From Sphingosinicella sp041916975 (lineage in GTDB: Bacteria > Pseudomonadota > Alphaproteobacteria > Sphingomonadales > Sphingomonadaceae), in the NCBI RefSeq assembly GCF_041916975.1, contig NZ_JAYRYK010000001.1, forward strand, positions 2,790,001-2,854,000: a stretch of DNA of 64,000 nucleotides, read 5' to 3'. The notes under the pieces were generated by a model that saw nothing but the letters and a program-made list of their open reading frames with translations, did not search any database and was not told the origin of the DNA. Position numbers and translations under genes: made by a program. Of this stretch, positions 1-7,920 are shown one piece after another. Position 1 is the first letter of the stretch, and each line of letters opens with the position of its first letter.

Positions 1-230
1 ATTTCGATCTCGTCGCCGGGGCTCGCGGCCAGCATCATCAGACCCATGATCGAGGTGCCGGTGACGCGCTGGCCATCCTTCTCCACCGTGACGGTGGCGG
101 TGAACTCCGAGGTCAGCGTCACGAACTTGGCGCTGGCGCGCGCATGGAGGCCACGCTTGTTGCGGATGAGCACGCGCTGGCGGACGGCGACTTCGTCGCC
201 GACCGGAACGCCGTCCGTATCGTCGCTCAG
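1..230 (-). CDS. ptsH: HPr family phosphocarrier protein (partial, 3' end outside window)
   Basis: Small phosphocarrier of the phosphotransferase system, which passes phosphate from enzyme I to EIIA proteins. The motif GLHARASAKF holds the phosphorylatable histidine, and downstream the run around GTSIMGLMMLAA matches the regulatory-serine region that HPr kinase modifies. The C-terminus lies beyond the left edge. The start is unusual: the reading frame opens with CTG at 228-230, overlapping the TGA of the upstream EIIA gene, and a good ribosome site (GGGAGAGG) sits 4 nt before it. No ATG, GTG or TTG occurs near that point. The next usable start is a GTG about 18 codons in (MLIRNKRG...), which would still keep the core fold. 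Co-transcribed with EIIA, RapZ and HprK. Confidence 0.85.
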   Translation of the reverse strand, partial: MSDDTDGVPVGDEVAVRQRVLIRNKRGLHARASAKFVTLTSEFTATVTVEKDGQRVTGTSIMGLMMLAASPGDEIE

Positions 231-631
231 GCGACCTCTCCCAGAATCTTCGATGCGACCGAGATGTATTTGCGGCCTGCTTCCTGCGCCGCTACCACGG
301 CTTCAGCGAGCTTCATTTCGCCGCGCACGCTGGCGAGGCGGATGAGCATCGGCAGGTTGACGCCGGCGATGACCTCCACATGGCCGCCCGAAAGCAGCGA
401 GATCGCAAGGTTGGATGGCGTCCCCCCGAACATGTCGGTGAGGATAACGACGCCGCGCCCGGTGTCCACCGTCTTCACCGCGCCCGCGATGTCGGCGCGG
501 CGCACCTCCATGTCGTCGTCCGCATCGATGCAGATCGAGGCGACGTTCTTCTGGGGGCCGACCACATGCTCCATGGCCGCGACGAACTCAGCCGCAAGCC
601 GCCCGTGCGTCACCAGCACAATACCGATCAT
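227..631 (-). CDS. PTS EIIA component, mannose/fructose-type (regulatory PTS)
   Basis: A 134-residue EIIA domain of the mannose family. The N-terminal strand IGIVLVTHG carries the phosphorylatable His9, and GVVILTDMFGGTPSN is the conserved family loop. It is a single domain with no EIIB, EIIC or EIID partner here, so it probably acts as a regulatory phosphate acceptor, not in sugar uptake. Its start overlaps the end of rapZ by 4 bp (ATGA) and its stop overlaps the HPr start, so the cluster looks translationally coupled. This arrangement with HprK and HPr is common in alphaproteobacteria. Confidence 0.9.
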   Translation of the reverse strand: MIGIVLVTHGRLAAEFVAAMEHVVGPQKNVASICIDADDDMEVRRADIAGAVKTVDTGRGVVILTDMFGGTPSNLAISLLSGGHVEVIAGVNLPMLIRLASVRGEMKLAEAVVAAQEAGRKYISVASKILGEVA

Positions 632-1584
632 GCGGGCAGTCTCTCTCCATGATCCGGGAGCGCGAAGCCTTCGGCCTCCACGCCCTCGCTGTGCCCGCTC
701 ATGTCGCGGTGCACGATGTTCAACGTATAGCCGGCGGCCCTTATCGTCTCGGCGAGGCGTTCGGCAACAAAAACCGACCGGTGGCGGCCGCCGGTGCAGC
801 CGATGGCGATGGTGAGATAGGCCTTGCCTTCGCGCCGGTAGCTGGGGATCAGCGACAGAACGAGGCCGGACATTCGTTCAAAAGCATCGACATAGGCTGG
901 ATCGGAAGCGACGTAGCGACCCACGGCCTCGTCTTTTCCAGTGAGCGGCCGCAGGTTCGGCTGCCAGTGCGGGTTGGCGAGGAATCGCATGTCGAACACC
1001 ATGTCGGCGTCGCGCGGCAGCCCGCGCGCGAATCCGAAGGACATCACGGTCAGCGTCAGTTCGCCGCGCCGGTGGCGGGCGAATTTCTCGCGAATCGTGC
1101 GCCTGAGGTCGTGGACGCTGAAATCGGTGGTGTCGATGACGATGTCGGCCCAGCGCCGCAGCGGCGCCATCACTTCGCGTTCGCGCGCGATGCCGTCGGC
1201 GGCGGGGCGGTCGAGCGCCAGCGGATGCCGGCGGCGCGTTTCCGAAAAGCGGCGGACGAGCTCGCCGCCCGCGCAATCGATGAACAGCACGCGCGCATCA
1301 ATGCCGCGCTCGCGCATCGTCTTGATGTGGGAAACGACCGATTCGGCATCAAACGCGTGCGTGCGCGCGTCGATGCCCACCGCGAGCGGCCGGTCCGAAT
1401 CGCTGCCGGTCAGGGTCTTGTCGTGCACTGCCAGCAGGCGCTTCAGCAGCGAAAGCGGCAGGTTGTCGACGACCTCGAAGCCATTGTCCTCAAGCGCTTT
1501 CAGCGCCGTCGAGCGCCCGGCACCGGACATGCCGGTAACGAGCAGCAGAGGCGCACGGGGAGCGTCGGGATCGGCATTGGCCAT
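628..1584 (-). CDS. rapZ: RNase adapter protein RapZ / YvcJ-family nucleotide-binding protein
   Basis: A 318-residue P-loop protein. The nucleotide-binding loop GMSGAGRS is at residues 18-25; the usual lysine is arginine. A DNLP segment follows shortly after. The C-terminal half carries IGCTGGRHRSVFVAE, the family's conserved Gly/Cys/Arg/His signature. In Escherichia coli RapZ controls degradation of the glmZ small RNA and so amino-sugar synthesis. In alphaproteobacteria the gene usually lies, as here, between hprK and the EIIA/HPr genes; its role there is less clear. It starts 8 nt after the hprK stop codon, in the same operon. Confidence 0.92.
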   Translation of the reverse strand: MANADPDAPRAPLLLVTGMSGAGRSTALKALEDNGFEVVDNLPLSLLKRLLAVHDKTLTGSDSDRPLAVGIDARTHAFDAESVVSHIKTMRERGIDARVLFIDCAGGELVRRFSETRRRHPLALDRPAADGIAREREVMAPLRRWADIVIDTTDFSVHDLRRTIREKFARHRRGELTLTVMSFGFARGLPRDADMVFDMRFLANPHWQPNLRPLTGKDEAVGRYVASDPAYVDAFERMSGLVLSLIPSYRREGKAYLTIAIGCTGGRHRSVFVAERLAETIRAAGYTLNIVHRDMSGHSEGVEAEGFALPDHGERLPA

Positions 1585-1592
1585 CGTGCCCC

Positions 1593-2012
1593 CTAATCTA
1601 GTGCTGTTGGACAGGCGCTCAAGAGCAGTTCGACCTTGAGGGGTGCGCTGATTTCGCGCGGATCGAGCGCGGCGAGCGGTACGGCGACGCCGCAGAGCAC
1701 GCGTATCTGCGCTTCCGGCAGCCGCTCAGGCACTGCGTCGAGGTCGACGATGAGCGCGACGGGCATATTTTCGGCGAAGGGTTTCGTCACGATGCCAACG
1801 CCGCGAACCTCGATTCGCCCTGCGATCGTAGCCGGCGGCGAAGCGAACAGGTGCGCCTCCCGCACGGTGAGTTCGACCTGGTCGTCGGCAACGAGCACGG
1901 CGCCCCGGTCGATCAGTCGGAGCGCGAGATCGGATTTCCCTGACCCGGACGCGCCGGTCAGCAGCACCGCCTTGCCGCCGATGGAAACAGCGGTGGCGTG
2001 AATGCGCGTCAT
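1593..2012 (-). CDS. hprK: HPr kinase/phosphorylase, short alphaproteobacterial type
   Basis: Kinase that phosphorylates the regulatory serine of HPr. At 139 residues it corresponds only to the C-terminal catalytic domain; Firmicutes enzymes are about 310 residues. The Walker A motif GASGSGKS is at 20-27, VADDQVEL follows, and IEVRGVGIV matches the HprK signature. The short form is normal in alphaproteobacteria, so this is not a truncation. The first codon overlaps the last codons of chvG by 4 bp, linking the sensor kinase and the PTS regulators in one transcript. Confidence 0.93.
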   Translation of the reverse strand: MTRIHATAVSIGGKAVLLTGASGSGKSDLALRLIDRGAVLVADDQVELTVREAHLFASPPATIAGRIEVRGVGIVTKPFAENMPVALIVDLDAVPERLPEAQIRVLCGVAVPLAALDPREISAPLKVELLLSACPTALD

Positions 2013-3601
2013 TGCGTGGCGGGCAGGCTGACGGTGAAGCGCGCGCCCTTCACCTCGTCGCGCTCGATGCGGTTCTCGGCTGCAATCGTGCCGTCGTGCG
2101 CCTCCACGATGGCCTTGGCGATCGCGAGCCCGAGCCCGGAATGCTTGCCGAACGCCTCGCCTTCCGGCCGCTCCGAATAGAAGCGCTCGAAGATGCGGTT
2201 GATGCCTTCGGGGGGCAGGCCGGGGCCGTCATCGTCAACGCGCATCAGCACGCGCTCGCCGACGCGCGCCACCGTGACCTGCACGAGGCCGCCCGAAGGC
2301 GAAAAGCTGATCGCGTTGTCGATGAGGTTGCGGGCGACCTGCGCGAGACGGCTGCCGTCGCCGTTCACCACAGCCGATCCGAACTGTGGCCGCGCGAACG
2401 CAAGCGTCACGCCTGCGGTCGCCGGCTGCGTCTCGTAAATGCTCATCAGCGTCGCGAGCATGACGCCGAGGTCGATGCGCTCGAAGCGCACGCGGCTCAG
2501 CTCCGCATCGAGCCGCGAGGCGTCTGAAATGTCGGAAATCAGACGGTCTATGCGCTGCACGTCGTCCCGCACGACGGTGAGCAGCCGCGCGGAAAGTTCC
2601 GGGTCCTTCACGTTCCCCATCGCGTCGACGGCGGAGCGGAGCGAGGCGAGCGGGTTCTTGATCTCGTGCGCGACATCGGCAGCGAAGGCCTCGGTCGCGT
2701 CGATACGGGCGCGGAGCGCGGCGGTCATGTCCGAAAGCGTGCGGGAAAGCGCGCCGATCTCGTCGCGGCGCTTCTGGAAGCGCGGGATCGTCACCTCGCG
2801 TGCGCGGCCCAGCCGCACGCGCTGCGCGGCGATGGCGAGGCGGCGCAGCGGGCGCACGATGGTGCGCGCGAGGAAGCTCGACAGCAGCAGCGAGAGCAGC
2901 AGCACGCCGAGGAAGATCACGAACAGCGTCAGCCGTTCGTCGCGCACGCCGCGCGTCACGTCGCGTGCGTCGATCGTCATATGGAGCACGTTGCCGTCCG
3001 CGAGCGGGGCGGCGGCGGTGATCACGATGGTGCGGTCGGGCGCGAAGCGGATCGTGGTGGCGACCGCTTGCCGGGCGAGCGCAGCCTCCGCCTCCGGCCA
3101 GGCGCGCCGCACATCGGGCGCGGGCTCGGCAAAGCTTTCGAACTGCCGCGCGCCGACCGCGCCTTCGATCATGCGGTCGAGAAAGCGCGCGACGTCCTTG
3201 CGCAGCGGCTCCGCATTGGGGTCGCGCAGGGTGAACGTTGGGCCGGTGAGCGCCCAGCTGTCGAGCACGCGGGCGCCTTGCCGGTCATAGATGCGGAGGC
3301 GCGCGTCGGTGGTCTTCCCGAAACGCTCCAGCATCGGGGCGAGTCGGTTCGGCGCCTGCAGCATGCGTTCCGAGACTGCTGCCGCCATCAGATCCGCCGC
3401 GACACCGGCTTCCTCGGCGCGGCGTTCGAGCATCCGTTCGCGGAAGCTGTCGAGGTAGATGATGCCGCCCGCGAGCATCAGCACCGCGAACATGTTGACC
3501 GCAAGGATGCGCGCTGTCAGCGACCAGCCACGCGACCACCGGAGCTGCGTGTCGTCGCGTGTGCCCTCGCTACTCCTCGTCAAAGCGGTAGCCGACGCCA
3601 T
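2009..3601 (-). CDS. chvG: ChvG/ExoS-type sensor histidine kinase
   Basis: Membrane sensor kinase of 530 residues. Two transmembrane segments (about 27-50 and 223-245) flank a periplasmic sensing region. A HAMP linker follows, then HisKA with phosphoacceptor His312 in AHEIKNPLASL, and a HATPase domain (N box NLIDNAISFSPSGG, then GPGLPPEG and SGLGLAIAK). ChvG/ChvI pairs in rhizobia respond to acid and envelope stress and control exopolysaccharide, motility and host-interaction genes. The proposed ATG lies inside the end of chvI (32-bp overlap). A TTG six codons later is an alternative, so the start is somewhat uncertain. The operon continues into hprK and rapZ. Confidence 0.93.
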   Translation of the reverse strand: MASATALTRSSEGTRDDTQLRWSRGWSLTARILAVNMFAVLMLAGGIIYLDSFRERMLERRAEEAGVAADLMAAAVSERMLQAPNRLAPMLERFGKTTDARLRIYDRQGARVLDSWALTGPTFTLRDPNAEPLRKDVARFLDRMIEGAVGARQFESFAEPAPDVRRAWPEAEAALARQAVATTIRFAPDRTIVITAAAPLADGNVLHMTIDARDVTRGVRDERLTLFVIFLGVLLLSLLLSSFLARTIVRPLRRLAIAAQRVRLGRAREVTIPRFQKRRDEIGALSRTLSDMTAALRARIDATEAFAADVAHEIKNPLASLRSAVDAMGNVKDPELSARLLTVVRDDVQRIDRLISDISDASRLDAELSRVRFERIDLGVMLATLMSIYETQPATAGVTLAFARPQFGSAVVNGDGSRLAQVARNLIDNAISFSPSGGLVQVTVARVGERVLMRVDDDGPGLPPEGINRIFERFYSERPEGEAFGKHSGLGLAIAKAIVEAHDGTIAAENRIERDEVKGARFTVSLPATQ

Positions 3602-4301
3602 ACAGGGTTTCGATCGCCTCGAAGGTCTGGTCGACCGCGCGGAACTTCTTGCGCAGGCGTTTGATGTGGCTGTCGATGGTGCGGTCGTCGACGTAGACGT
3701 CGTCCTGATAGGCGGCGTCCATCAGCTGATCGCGCGACTTCACGAAGCCGGGGCGCATCGCCAGCGTTTCCAGGATCAGGAATTCGGTGACGGTGAGCTG
3801 CACCTCCTTGCCGTCCCACGTCACGCGGTGACGCGCGGTATCCATCGAAAGCCGTCCGCGCGTCAGCGTGCGGGCCTCTTCTTCCTCGGGGCTTTCGCTT
3901 GCCGGCTGGGCCCGGTTCTGCGCACGACGCAGCACGGCGCGGATGCGTTCGATGAGCAGCCGCTGGCTGAACGGCTTGCCGATATAGTCGTCCGCGCCCA
4001 TCGCAAGGCCGAGCGCCTCGTCGATCTCGGTATCCTTGGAGGTGAGGAAGATCACCGGCAGGTTCGATTTCTCGCGCAGCTTCAGCAGTAGCTCCATGCC
4101 GTCCATGCGCGGCATCTTGATGTCGAGCACGGCAAGGTCGGGCGGATTGTCGGTCAGCGCCTTCAGCGCGCTCGCCCCGTCCGAATAGACGCGGACAGTA
4201 TAGCCCTCGGATTGCAGCGCGATCGAGACCGAGGTCAGGATGTTGCGGTCGTCGTCGACAAGGGCGATCGTTGCGGGCGCGGATGACATGGTATGATCCA
4301 C
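3570..4301 (-). CDS. chvI: ChvI-type response regulator (OmpR family)
   Basis: Two-domain regulator of 243 residues. The receiver domain has the acidic pair at residues 16-18, phosphoacceptor Asp60 in VLDIKMPRMDG, and the conserved Lys in IGKPFS. The C-terminal winged-helix DNA-binding domain includes DRTIDSHIKRLRKKF, typical of OmpR-type regulators. It is the first gene of the chvI-chvG-hprK-rapZ-EIIA-HPr run and is divergent from pckA, a gene whose neighbourhood with chvGI is conserved in rhizobia. Translation may start at the first Met or at Met5 (MSSAPATIALV). Confidence 0.94.
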   Translation of the reverse strand: MDHTMSSAPATIALVDDDRNILTSVSIALQSEGYTVRVYSDGASALKALTDNPPDLAVLDIKMPRMDGMELLLKLREKSNLPVIFLTSKDTEIDEALGLAMGADDYIGKPFSQRLLIERIRAVLRRAQNRAQPASESPEEEEARTLTRGRLSMDTARHRVTWDGKEVQLTVTEFLILETLAMRPGFVKSRDQLMDAAYQDDVYVDDRTIDSHIKRLRKKFRAVDQTFEAIETLYGVGYRFDEE

Positions 4302-4359
4302 TAAACCAAGGAGAATCGTGGCGCAAACCGGATCGCGTTTAACGCCAACTTTGCATTTT

Positions 4360-4389
4360 TTGACGTATCGCGCGCGAATCGTGTAGGGG
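4360..4389 (+). promoter_or_regulatory. possible promoter of pckA
   Basis: In the 122-bp divergent gap between chvI and pckA, TTGACG at 4360-4365 is a fair -35 element. The -10 region about 18 nt later reads TAGGGG, a weak match. The local T-run before the -35 favours a promoter, but the poor -10 keeps this tentative. Confidence 0.3.
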
Positions 4390-4429
4390 CTCCCGCAAAA
4401 GTGCCCGCCCGAATCCTTGAGGAGTGATC

Positions 4430-6031
4430 ATGACCGCGTCCCCGATTCCCGCTTTCACCCTTGATAAACAGGGCATTACCACCGGGGCGGAGCTTCACTG
4501 GAACCTGGGCACCGCCCCGCTCATTGAAAAGGCCGTGGCGCGCGAGGAAGGCCTCCTCTCCGAACACGGCGCGTTCGTCGTGAAGACCGGCAAGCATACG
4601 GGCCGTTCCGCCAAGGACAAGTTCACGGTCGAGGACGCGACGACGCAGGGCAACATCTGGTTCAACGGCGGCAACCAGAAGATGAGCCCGGAGCACTTCG
4701 CCGCGCTCAAGGCCGATTTCCTTTCGGCGCTCGGTGAGAAGAAGACGCTCTTCGTGCAGGATCTCTACGGCGGGTCGCAGCCGGAGTACCGCGTGCGCGT
4801 GCGCGTCATCAACGAGCTTGCATGGCACAACCTCTTCATTCGCACGCTGCTCGTGCGCCCGAATCCGGCGGACCTGCCGGGTTTCACGCCCGAGTTCACG
4901 ATCATCGACCTGCCGAGCTTCCGTGCCGATCCGGCGCGCCACGGCTGCCGCACTGAAACGGTGATCGTGGTCAACTTCACCGAAAAGCTCATCCTCATCG
5001 GCGGCACGGCTTATGCGGGCGAGATGAAGAAGTCGGTGTTCGGCCTCCTCAACTACATGCTCCCCGAGCAGGGCGTCATGCCCATGCACTGCAGCGCCAA
5101 TATCGGCAGCGACGGGTCGAGCGCGGTGTTCTTCGGGCTTTCGGGCACGGGCAAGACGACGCTTTCGGCCGATGCCTCGCGCACGCTTATCGGTGACGAC
5201 GAGCATGGCTGGTCGGACACGGCGGTCTTCAACTTCGAAGGCGGCTGCTACGCCAAGGTGATCAACCTCTCGGCCGAGGCCGAGCCAGAGATCTATGCGA
5301 CGACGCGCCGCTTCGGCACGGTGCTGGAGAACGTCGTGATCGATCCCGTCACGCGCAAGATCAACCTCGACGACAACAGCCTCGCCGAAAACAGCCGCGG
5401 CTCCTACCCGATCGATTTCATCCCGAACGCGTCGGAAAAGAACCTCGGCCCCGTGCCGAAGAACATCATCTTCCTCACCGCCGACGCTTACGGTGTGCTG
5501 CCCCCGATCGCGAAGCTGACGCCCGAGCAGGCGATGTACCACTTCCTTTCGGGTTACACGGCGCGTGTCGCCGGCACGGAGATCGGCGTCACCGAGCCGA
5601 GCGCGACCTTCTCCACCTGCTTCGGCGCACCGTTCATGCCGCGCCACCCGAGCGTTTACGGCAACCTCCTCAAGGAGCGCATCGCCAAGGGCGGCGTCGA
5701 TTGCTGGCTGGTCAACACGGGCTGGACGGGCGGCGCCTACGGCACCGGCCACCGGATGCCGATCAAGGCGACGCGCGCGCTTCTGAACGCTGCGCTCGAC
5801 GGCAGCCTCAAGGGCGCGAACTTCGTGACCGATCCGTTCTTCGGCTTCGAGGTGCCGACCGCGGTGCCGGGTGTCGACAGCGCGATCCTCAATCCGCGCG
5901 AAACGTGGACGGACAAGGCTGCTTACGATGCCCAAGCCCGCAAGCTGGTCGGGCTGTTCATCGACAATTTCGCCCAGTTCTCCGATCACGTGGACGAAGG
6001 CGTTCGGCAGGCGGCCCCCAAGGCGGCCTGA
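4430..6031 (+). CDS. pckA: Phosphoenolpyruvate carboxykinase (ATP)
   Basis: Gluconeogenic enzyme converting oxaloacetate and ATP to phosphoenolpyruvate, CO2 and ADP. About 533 residues, the usual length. The phosphate-binding loop GLSGTGKTT is at residues 236-244, followed by the metal-binding stretch LIGDDEHGWSD and FEGGCYAK. The ATG at 4430 is preferred over a GTG six bases earlier because GAGGAG sits 5 nt upstream of it. Divergent from chvI, which suggests shared control through the intergenic region. A hairpin terminator follows. Confidence 0.97.
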   Translation: MTASPIPAFTLDKQGITTGAELHWNLGTAPLIEKAVAREEGLLSEHGAFVVKTGKHTGRSAKDKFTVEDATTQGNIWFNGGNQKMSPEHFAALKADFLSALGEKKTLFVQDLYGGSQPEYRVRVRVINELAWHNLFIRTLLVRPNPADLPGFTPEFTIIDLPSFRADPARHGCRTETVIVVNFTEKLILIGGTAYAGEMKKSVFGLLNYMLPEQGVMPMHCSANIGSDGSSAVFFGLSGTGKTTLSADASRTLIGDDEHGWSDTAVFNFEGGCYAKVINLSAEAEPEIYATTRRFGTVLENVVIDPVTRKINLDDNSLAENSRGSYPIDFIPNASEKNLGPVPKNIIFLTADAYGVLPPIAKLTPEQAMYHFLSGYTARVAGTEIGVTEPSATFSTCFGAPFMPRHPSVYGNLLKERIAKGGVDCWLVNTGWTGGAYGTGHRMPIKATRALLNAALDGSLKGANFVTDPFFGFEVPTAVPGVDSAILNPRETWTDKAAYDAQARKLVGLFIDNFAQFSDHVDEGVRQAAPKAA

Positions 6032-6054
6032 CGCCGAACCCAGGACAAGCTCAA

Positions 6055-6087
6055 AAAGCGCGTCGGTCCCCGTGGCCGGCGCGCTTT
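6055..6087 (+). terminator. rho-independent terminator after pckA
   Basis: Perfect 8-bp arms AAAGCGCG (6055-6062) and CGCGCTTT (6080-6087) enclose a 17-nt loop and run into CCTTTTG. It lies 24 nt after the pckA stop. Confidence 0.7.
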
Positions 6088-6105
6088 CCTTTTGTGGAGA
6101 CGAAG

Positions 6106-6558
6106 ATGAAATCCCATGAACCGCGATTTCTCGCGGACGACGATACGGTGCGCCGCATCGGCGAAGGGCTGCTCGCGCGCACGCTGCCGCGGGACGCGTG
6201 GACGCACGAAGCGCACCTTGCGGCCTGCCTGTGGCTGGTCCGCGAGCGACCGGACATCGACCTGCCGCGCGAACTGCAGGACATCATCGCCCGCTACAAT
6301 GTCGCCGTCGGCGGCGTGAACGATGATATGCAGGGCTATCATGAGACGATCACGCAGCTCTATGTCGCGGGCGTGCGCGCCTTCGCGGCCCGGCATCCGG
6401 CGCTCGGCCTTGCCGAAGCGGTGAATGCACTGCTCGCCGCACCCGAAGGCCACCGCGACTGGCCGCTCGGCTTCTACAGTCGGGATCGGCTGTTTTCGGT
6501 GCAGGCGCGGCGGAATTTCGTCACGCCCGATCTGGCGCCGCTGCCGACGCTCGCCTAA
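6106..6558 (+). CDS. Uncharacterised 150-residue protein
   Basis: I do not recognise a named family. The protein is soluble, with no signal peptide or membrane span. It contains two short histidine-rich signatures: WTHEAHLAACLW near residue 36 and YHETITQLYV near residue 82, separated by a run with RYNVAVGGVND. I recall similar THEAHL ... YHET pairs in uncharacterised bacterial proteins; a metal site or an all-helical fold is possible. The start is set by ATGAAATCCC after GGAGACGAAG. It lies just after the pckA terminator and 9 nt before the J-domain gene, so it may share a transcript with the genes downstream. Confidence 0.75.
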   Translation: MKSHEPRFLADDDTVRRIGEGLLARTLPRDAWTHEAHLAACLWLVRERPDIDLPRELQDIIARYNVAVGGVNDDMQGYHETITQLYVAGVRAFAARHPALGLAEAVNALLAAPEGHRDWPLGFYSRDRLFSVQARRNFVTPDLAPLPTLA

Positions 6559-6567
6559 CTAGACATC

Positions 6568-7101
6568 ATGGCCAGACAGACTCGCAAGGACGATTGGGGG
6601 TTCCCCCGCTGGCGCAGCTACGGCAGCGCGCGCGAGGCGGTGAACGTGCGTCTGTGCGACCGGCACGGATGCACGGCTCCCGGCGACCGGCCTGCGCCCA
6701 AGTCTCCCAACAGTCCCGAACGCTGGTTCTTCTGCGAGGTCCACGCGGCCGAGTACAACAAGAACTGGAACTATTTCGAAGGGCTTACCAAGGAAGAGGC
6801 CGCCGCGCGCGAACAGGCCGAGCGCGGCGATACCGCCTTCGAGCAGGCGCGCCACTGGCAGTGGACCGGCCCGGGCGACGGCAGCCGCACGCGCGGCGAA
6901 CTCGATGCCCTGCGCGCGCTCGAACTGGAGGACGATGCCGATTTCGAGGCGGTGAAGCGCGCCTACCGCAAGCTCGCCAAGCAATATCACCCGGACCGCA
7001 ACCAAGGCGACAAAGGCGCCGAACAGCGCTTCCACGCCGTGCAGGCCGCTTACGAGGTGCTGCGCCGCGCCGAAGAGGGCAAGAGCTGGAAAGGCGACTG
7101 A
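6568..7101 (+). CDS. J-domain protein with an N-terminal Cys/His-rich region
   Basis: A 177-residue co-chaperone-like protein. The J domain is C-terminal (about residues 118-172), with the essential HPD tripeptide in KQYHPDRNQGDKGAEQRF. This domain stimulates DnaK-type ATPases. The N-terminal half has cysteines and histidines in CDRHGC and FFCEVHAAEYN, which could bind zinc, but that is inference. A C-terminal J domain is the reverse of classical DnaJ. This layout is widespread in alphaproteobacteria as an uncharacterised 'J domain-containing protein'. A SnoaL-like gene follows after 3 nt. Confidence 0.9.
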   Translation: MARQTRKDDWGFPRWRSYGSAREAVNVRLCDRHGCTAPGDRPAPKSPNSPERWFFCEVHAAEYNKNWNYFEGLTKEEAAAREQAERGDTAFEQARHWQWTGPGDGSRTRGELDALRALELEDDADFEAVKRAYRKLAKQYHPDRNQGDKGAEQRFHAVQAAYEVLRRAEEGKSWKGD

Positions 7102-7104
7102 GCC

Positions 7105-7464
7105 TTGGGCAGCGTTGACTGGACGGATTTCGCCGAAGAATGGTGCGCGGCCTGGAACGCACACGATGTCGAGCGTGTGCTCGCGCATTTCCACGATGAT
7201 GCCGTGTTCACGTCGCCGCTCGCCGCGCAGCGTGTTCCTGAATCGGGTGGCACGGTAAAAGGCAAGGCCGCCCTTCGTGCCTATTGGACCGGCGGCGTGC
7301 GCGCCGTACCCGATCTGCACTTCACCGTCGAGGGCGTTCTCGGCGGCGTTGATATGGTGACGATCCTCTATCGCAACCAGGCCGGAATCCGCGTGGCCGA
7401 GACGCTGCGCTTCGAAGAAGGCAAGGTGCGCGAAGGCCACGCCGCCTACGAGGTGCCGCGCTGA
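7105..7464 (+). CDS. SnoaL/NTF2-like domain protein
   Basis: A 119-residue protein of the nuclear-transport-factor-2/SnoaL cone fold: the opening helix WTDFAEEWCAAWNAHDVERVLAHFHDDA is followed by beta strands ending in a YEVPR tail. Members are small polyketide cyclases, isomerases or ligand-binding proteins, so a substrate cannot be assigned. A TTG codon, 3 nt after the J-domain stop, is the best start; no ATG is available before the conserved helix. It ends 18 nt from the convergent thioesterase gene. Confidence 0.82.
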   Translation: MGSVDWTDFAEEWCAAWNAHDVERVLAHFHDDAVFTSPLAAQRVPESGGTVKGKAALRAYWTGGVRAVPDLHFTVEGVLGGVDMVTILYRNQAGIRVAETLRFEEGKVREGHAAYEVPR

Positions 7465-7482
7465 GTCCCGCGCGCTTCGGCG

Positions 7483-7920
7483 CTACTCGCGCACCAGCAT
7501 CACGTTCATGTGCGCGGCGGCGACCGGCGCGCTCCGGTCTCCCTGCCATGCCTCGGCGCGTACGTTGGCGATGCGGCGGCCCATGCGGGTGACGATCGCG
7601 GCGGCGTATGTGGTCTCGCAGGCGGCGGCGCGGAGATAATCGACCGTCACGTTGATCGGCTTCACGCCCGGTGCGGTCTCCTCGCGGCCGAGGACATGGA
7701 CGAGCTGCGCGATCGAGGCGATTTCGAGCAGACCGGCGACGGTGCCGCCGTGCAGCCGGCTCGGCGCGCCGATCAGATCCTTCGAGAAGGGCATGATGAT
7801 CGTGATCCCGTCCGCATCGCGCCGGTAGCTGAGGCCGAGCGTGCGGGCGTAGGGCAGCGAGGATAGTGGACCCTCGTCGGGGGCGCCCAGAAGCTCGCGG
7901 ACCAGCGTGTCGAAGTTCAT
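7483..7920 (-). CDS. PaaI-type hotdog-fold thioesterase (second of a pair)
   Basis: A 145-residue hotdog-fold protein. The core helix segment LHGGTVAGLLEIASIAQL carries the Gly and acidic residues typical of PaaI-like acyl-CoA thioesterases, and NVTVDYLRAA is the following strand. Substrate unknown. The ATG overlaps the upstream gene's stop (ATGA, 7917-7920). It is the last gene of a three-gene operon sufE-thioesterase-thioesterase, in which both junctions are 4-bp overlaps. Confidence 0.88.
   Translation of the reverse strand: MNFDTLVRELLGAPDEGPLSSLPYARTLGLSYRRDADGITIIMPFSKDLIGAPSRLHGGTVAGLLEIASIAQLVHVLGREETAPGVKPINVTVDYLRAAACETTYAAAIVTRMGRRIANVRAEAWQGDRSAPVAAAHMNVMLVRE

Noticed and set aside
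4301..5989. A 562-codon open frame antisense to pckA
   Set aside because: Charged low-complexity shadow of a clear PckA coding frame, with no ribosome site or homology pattern.
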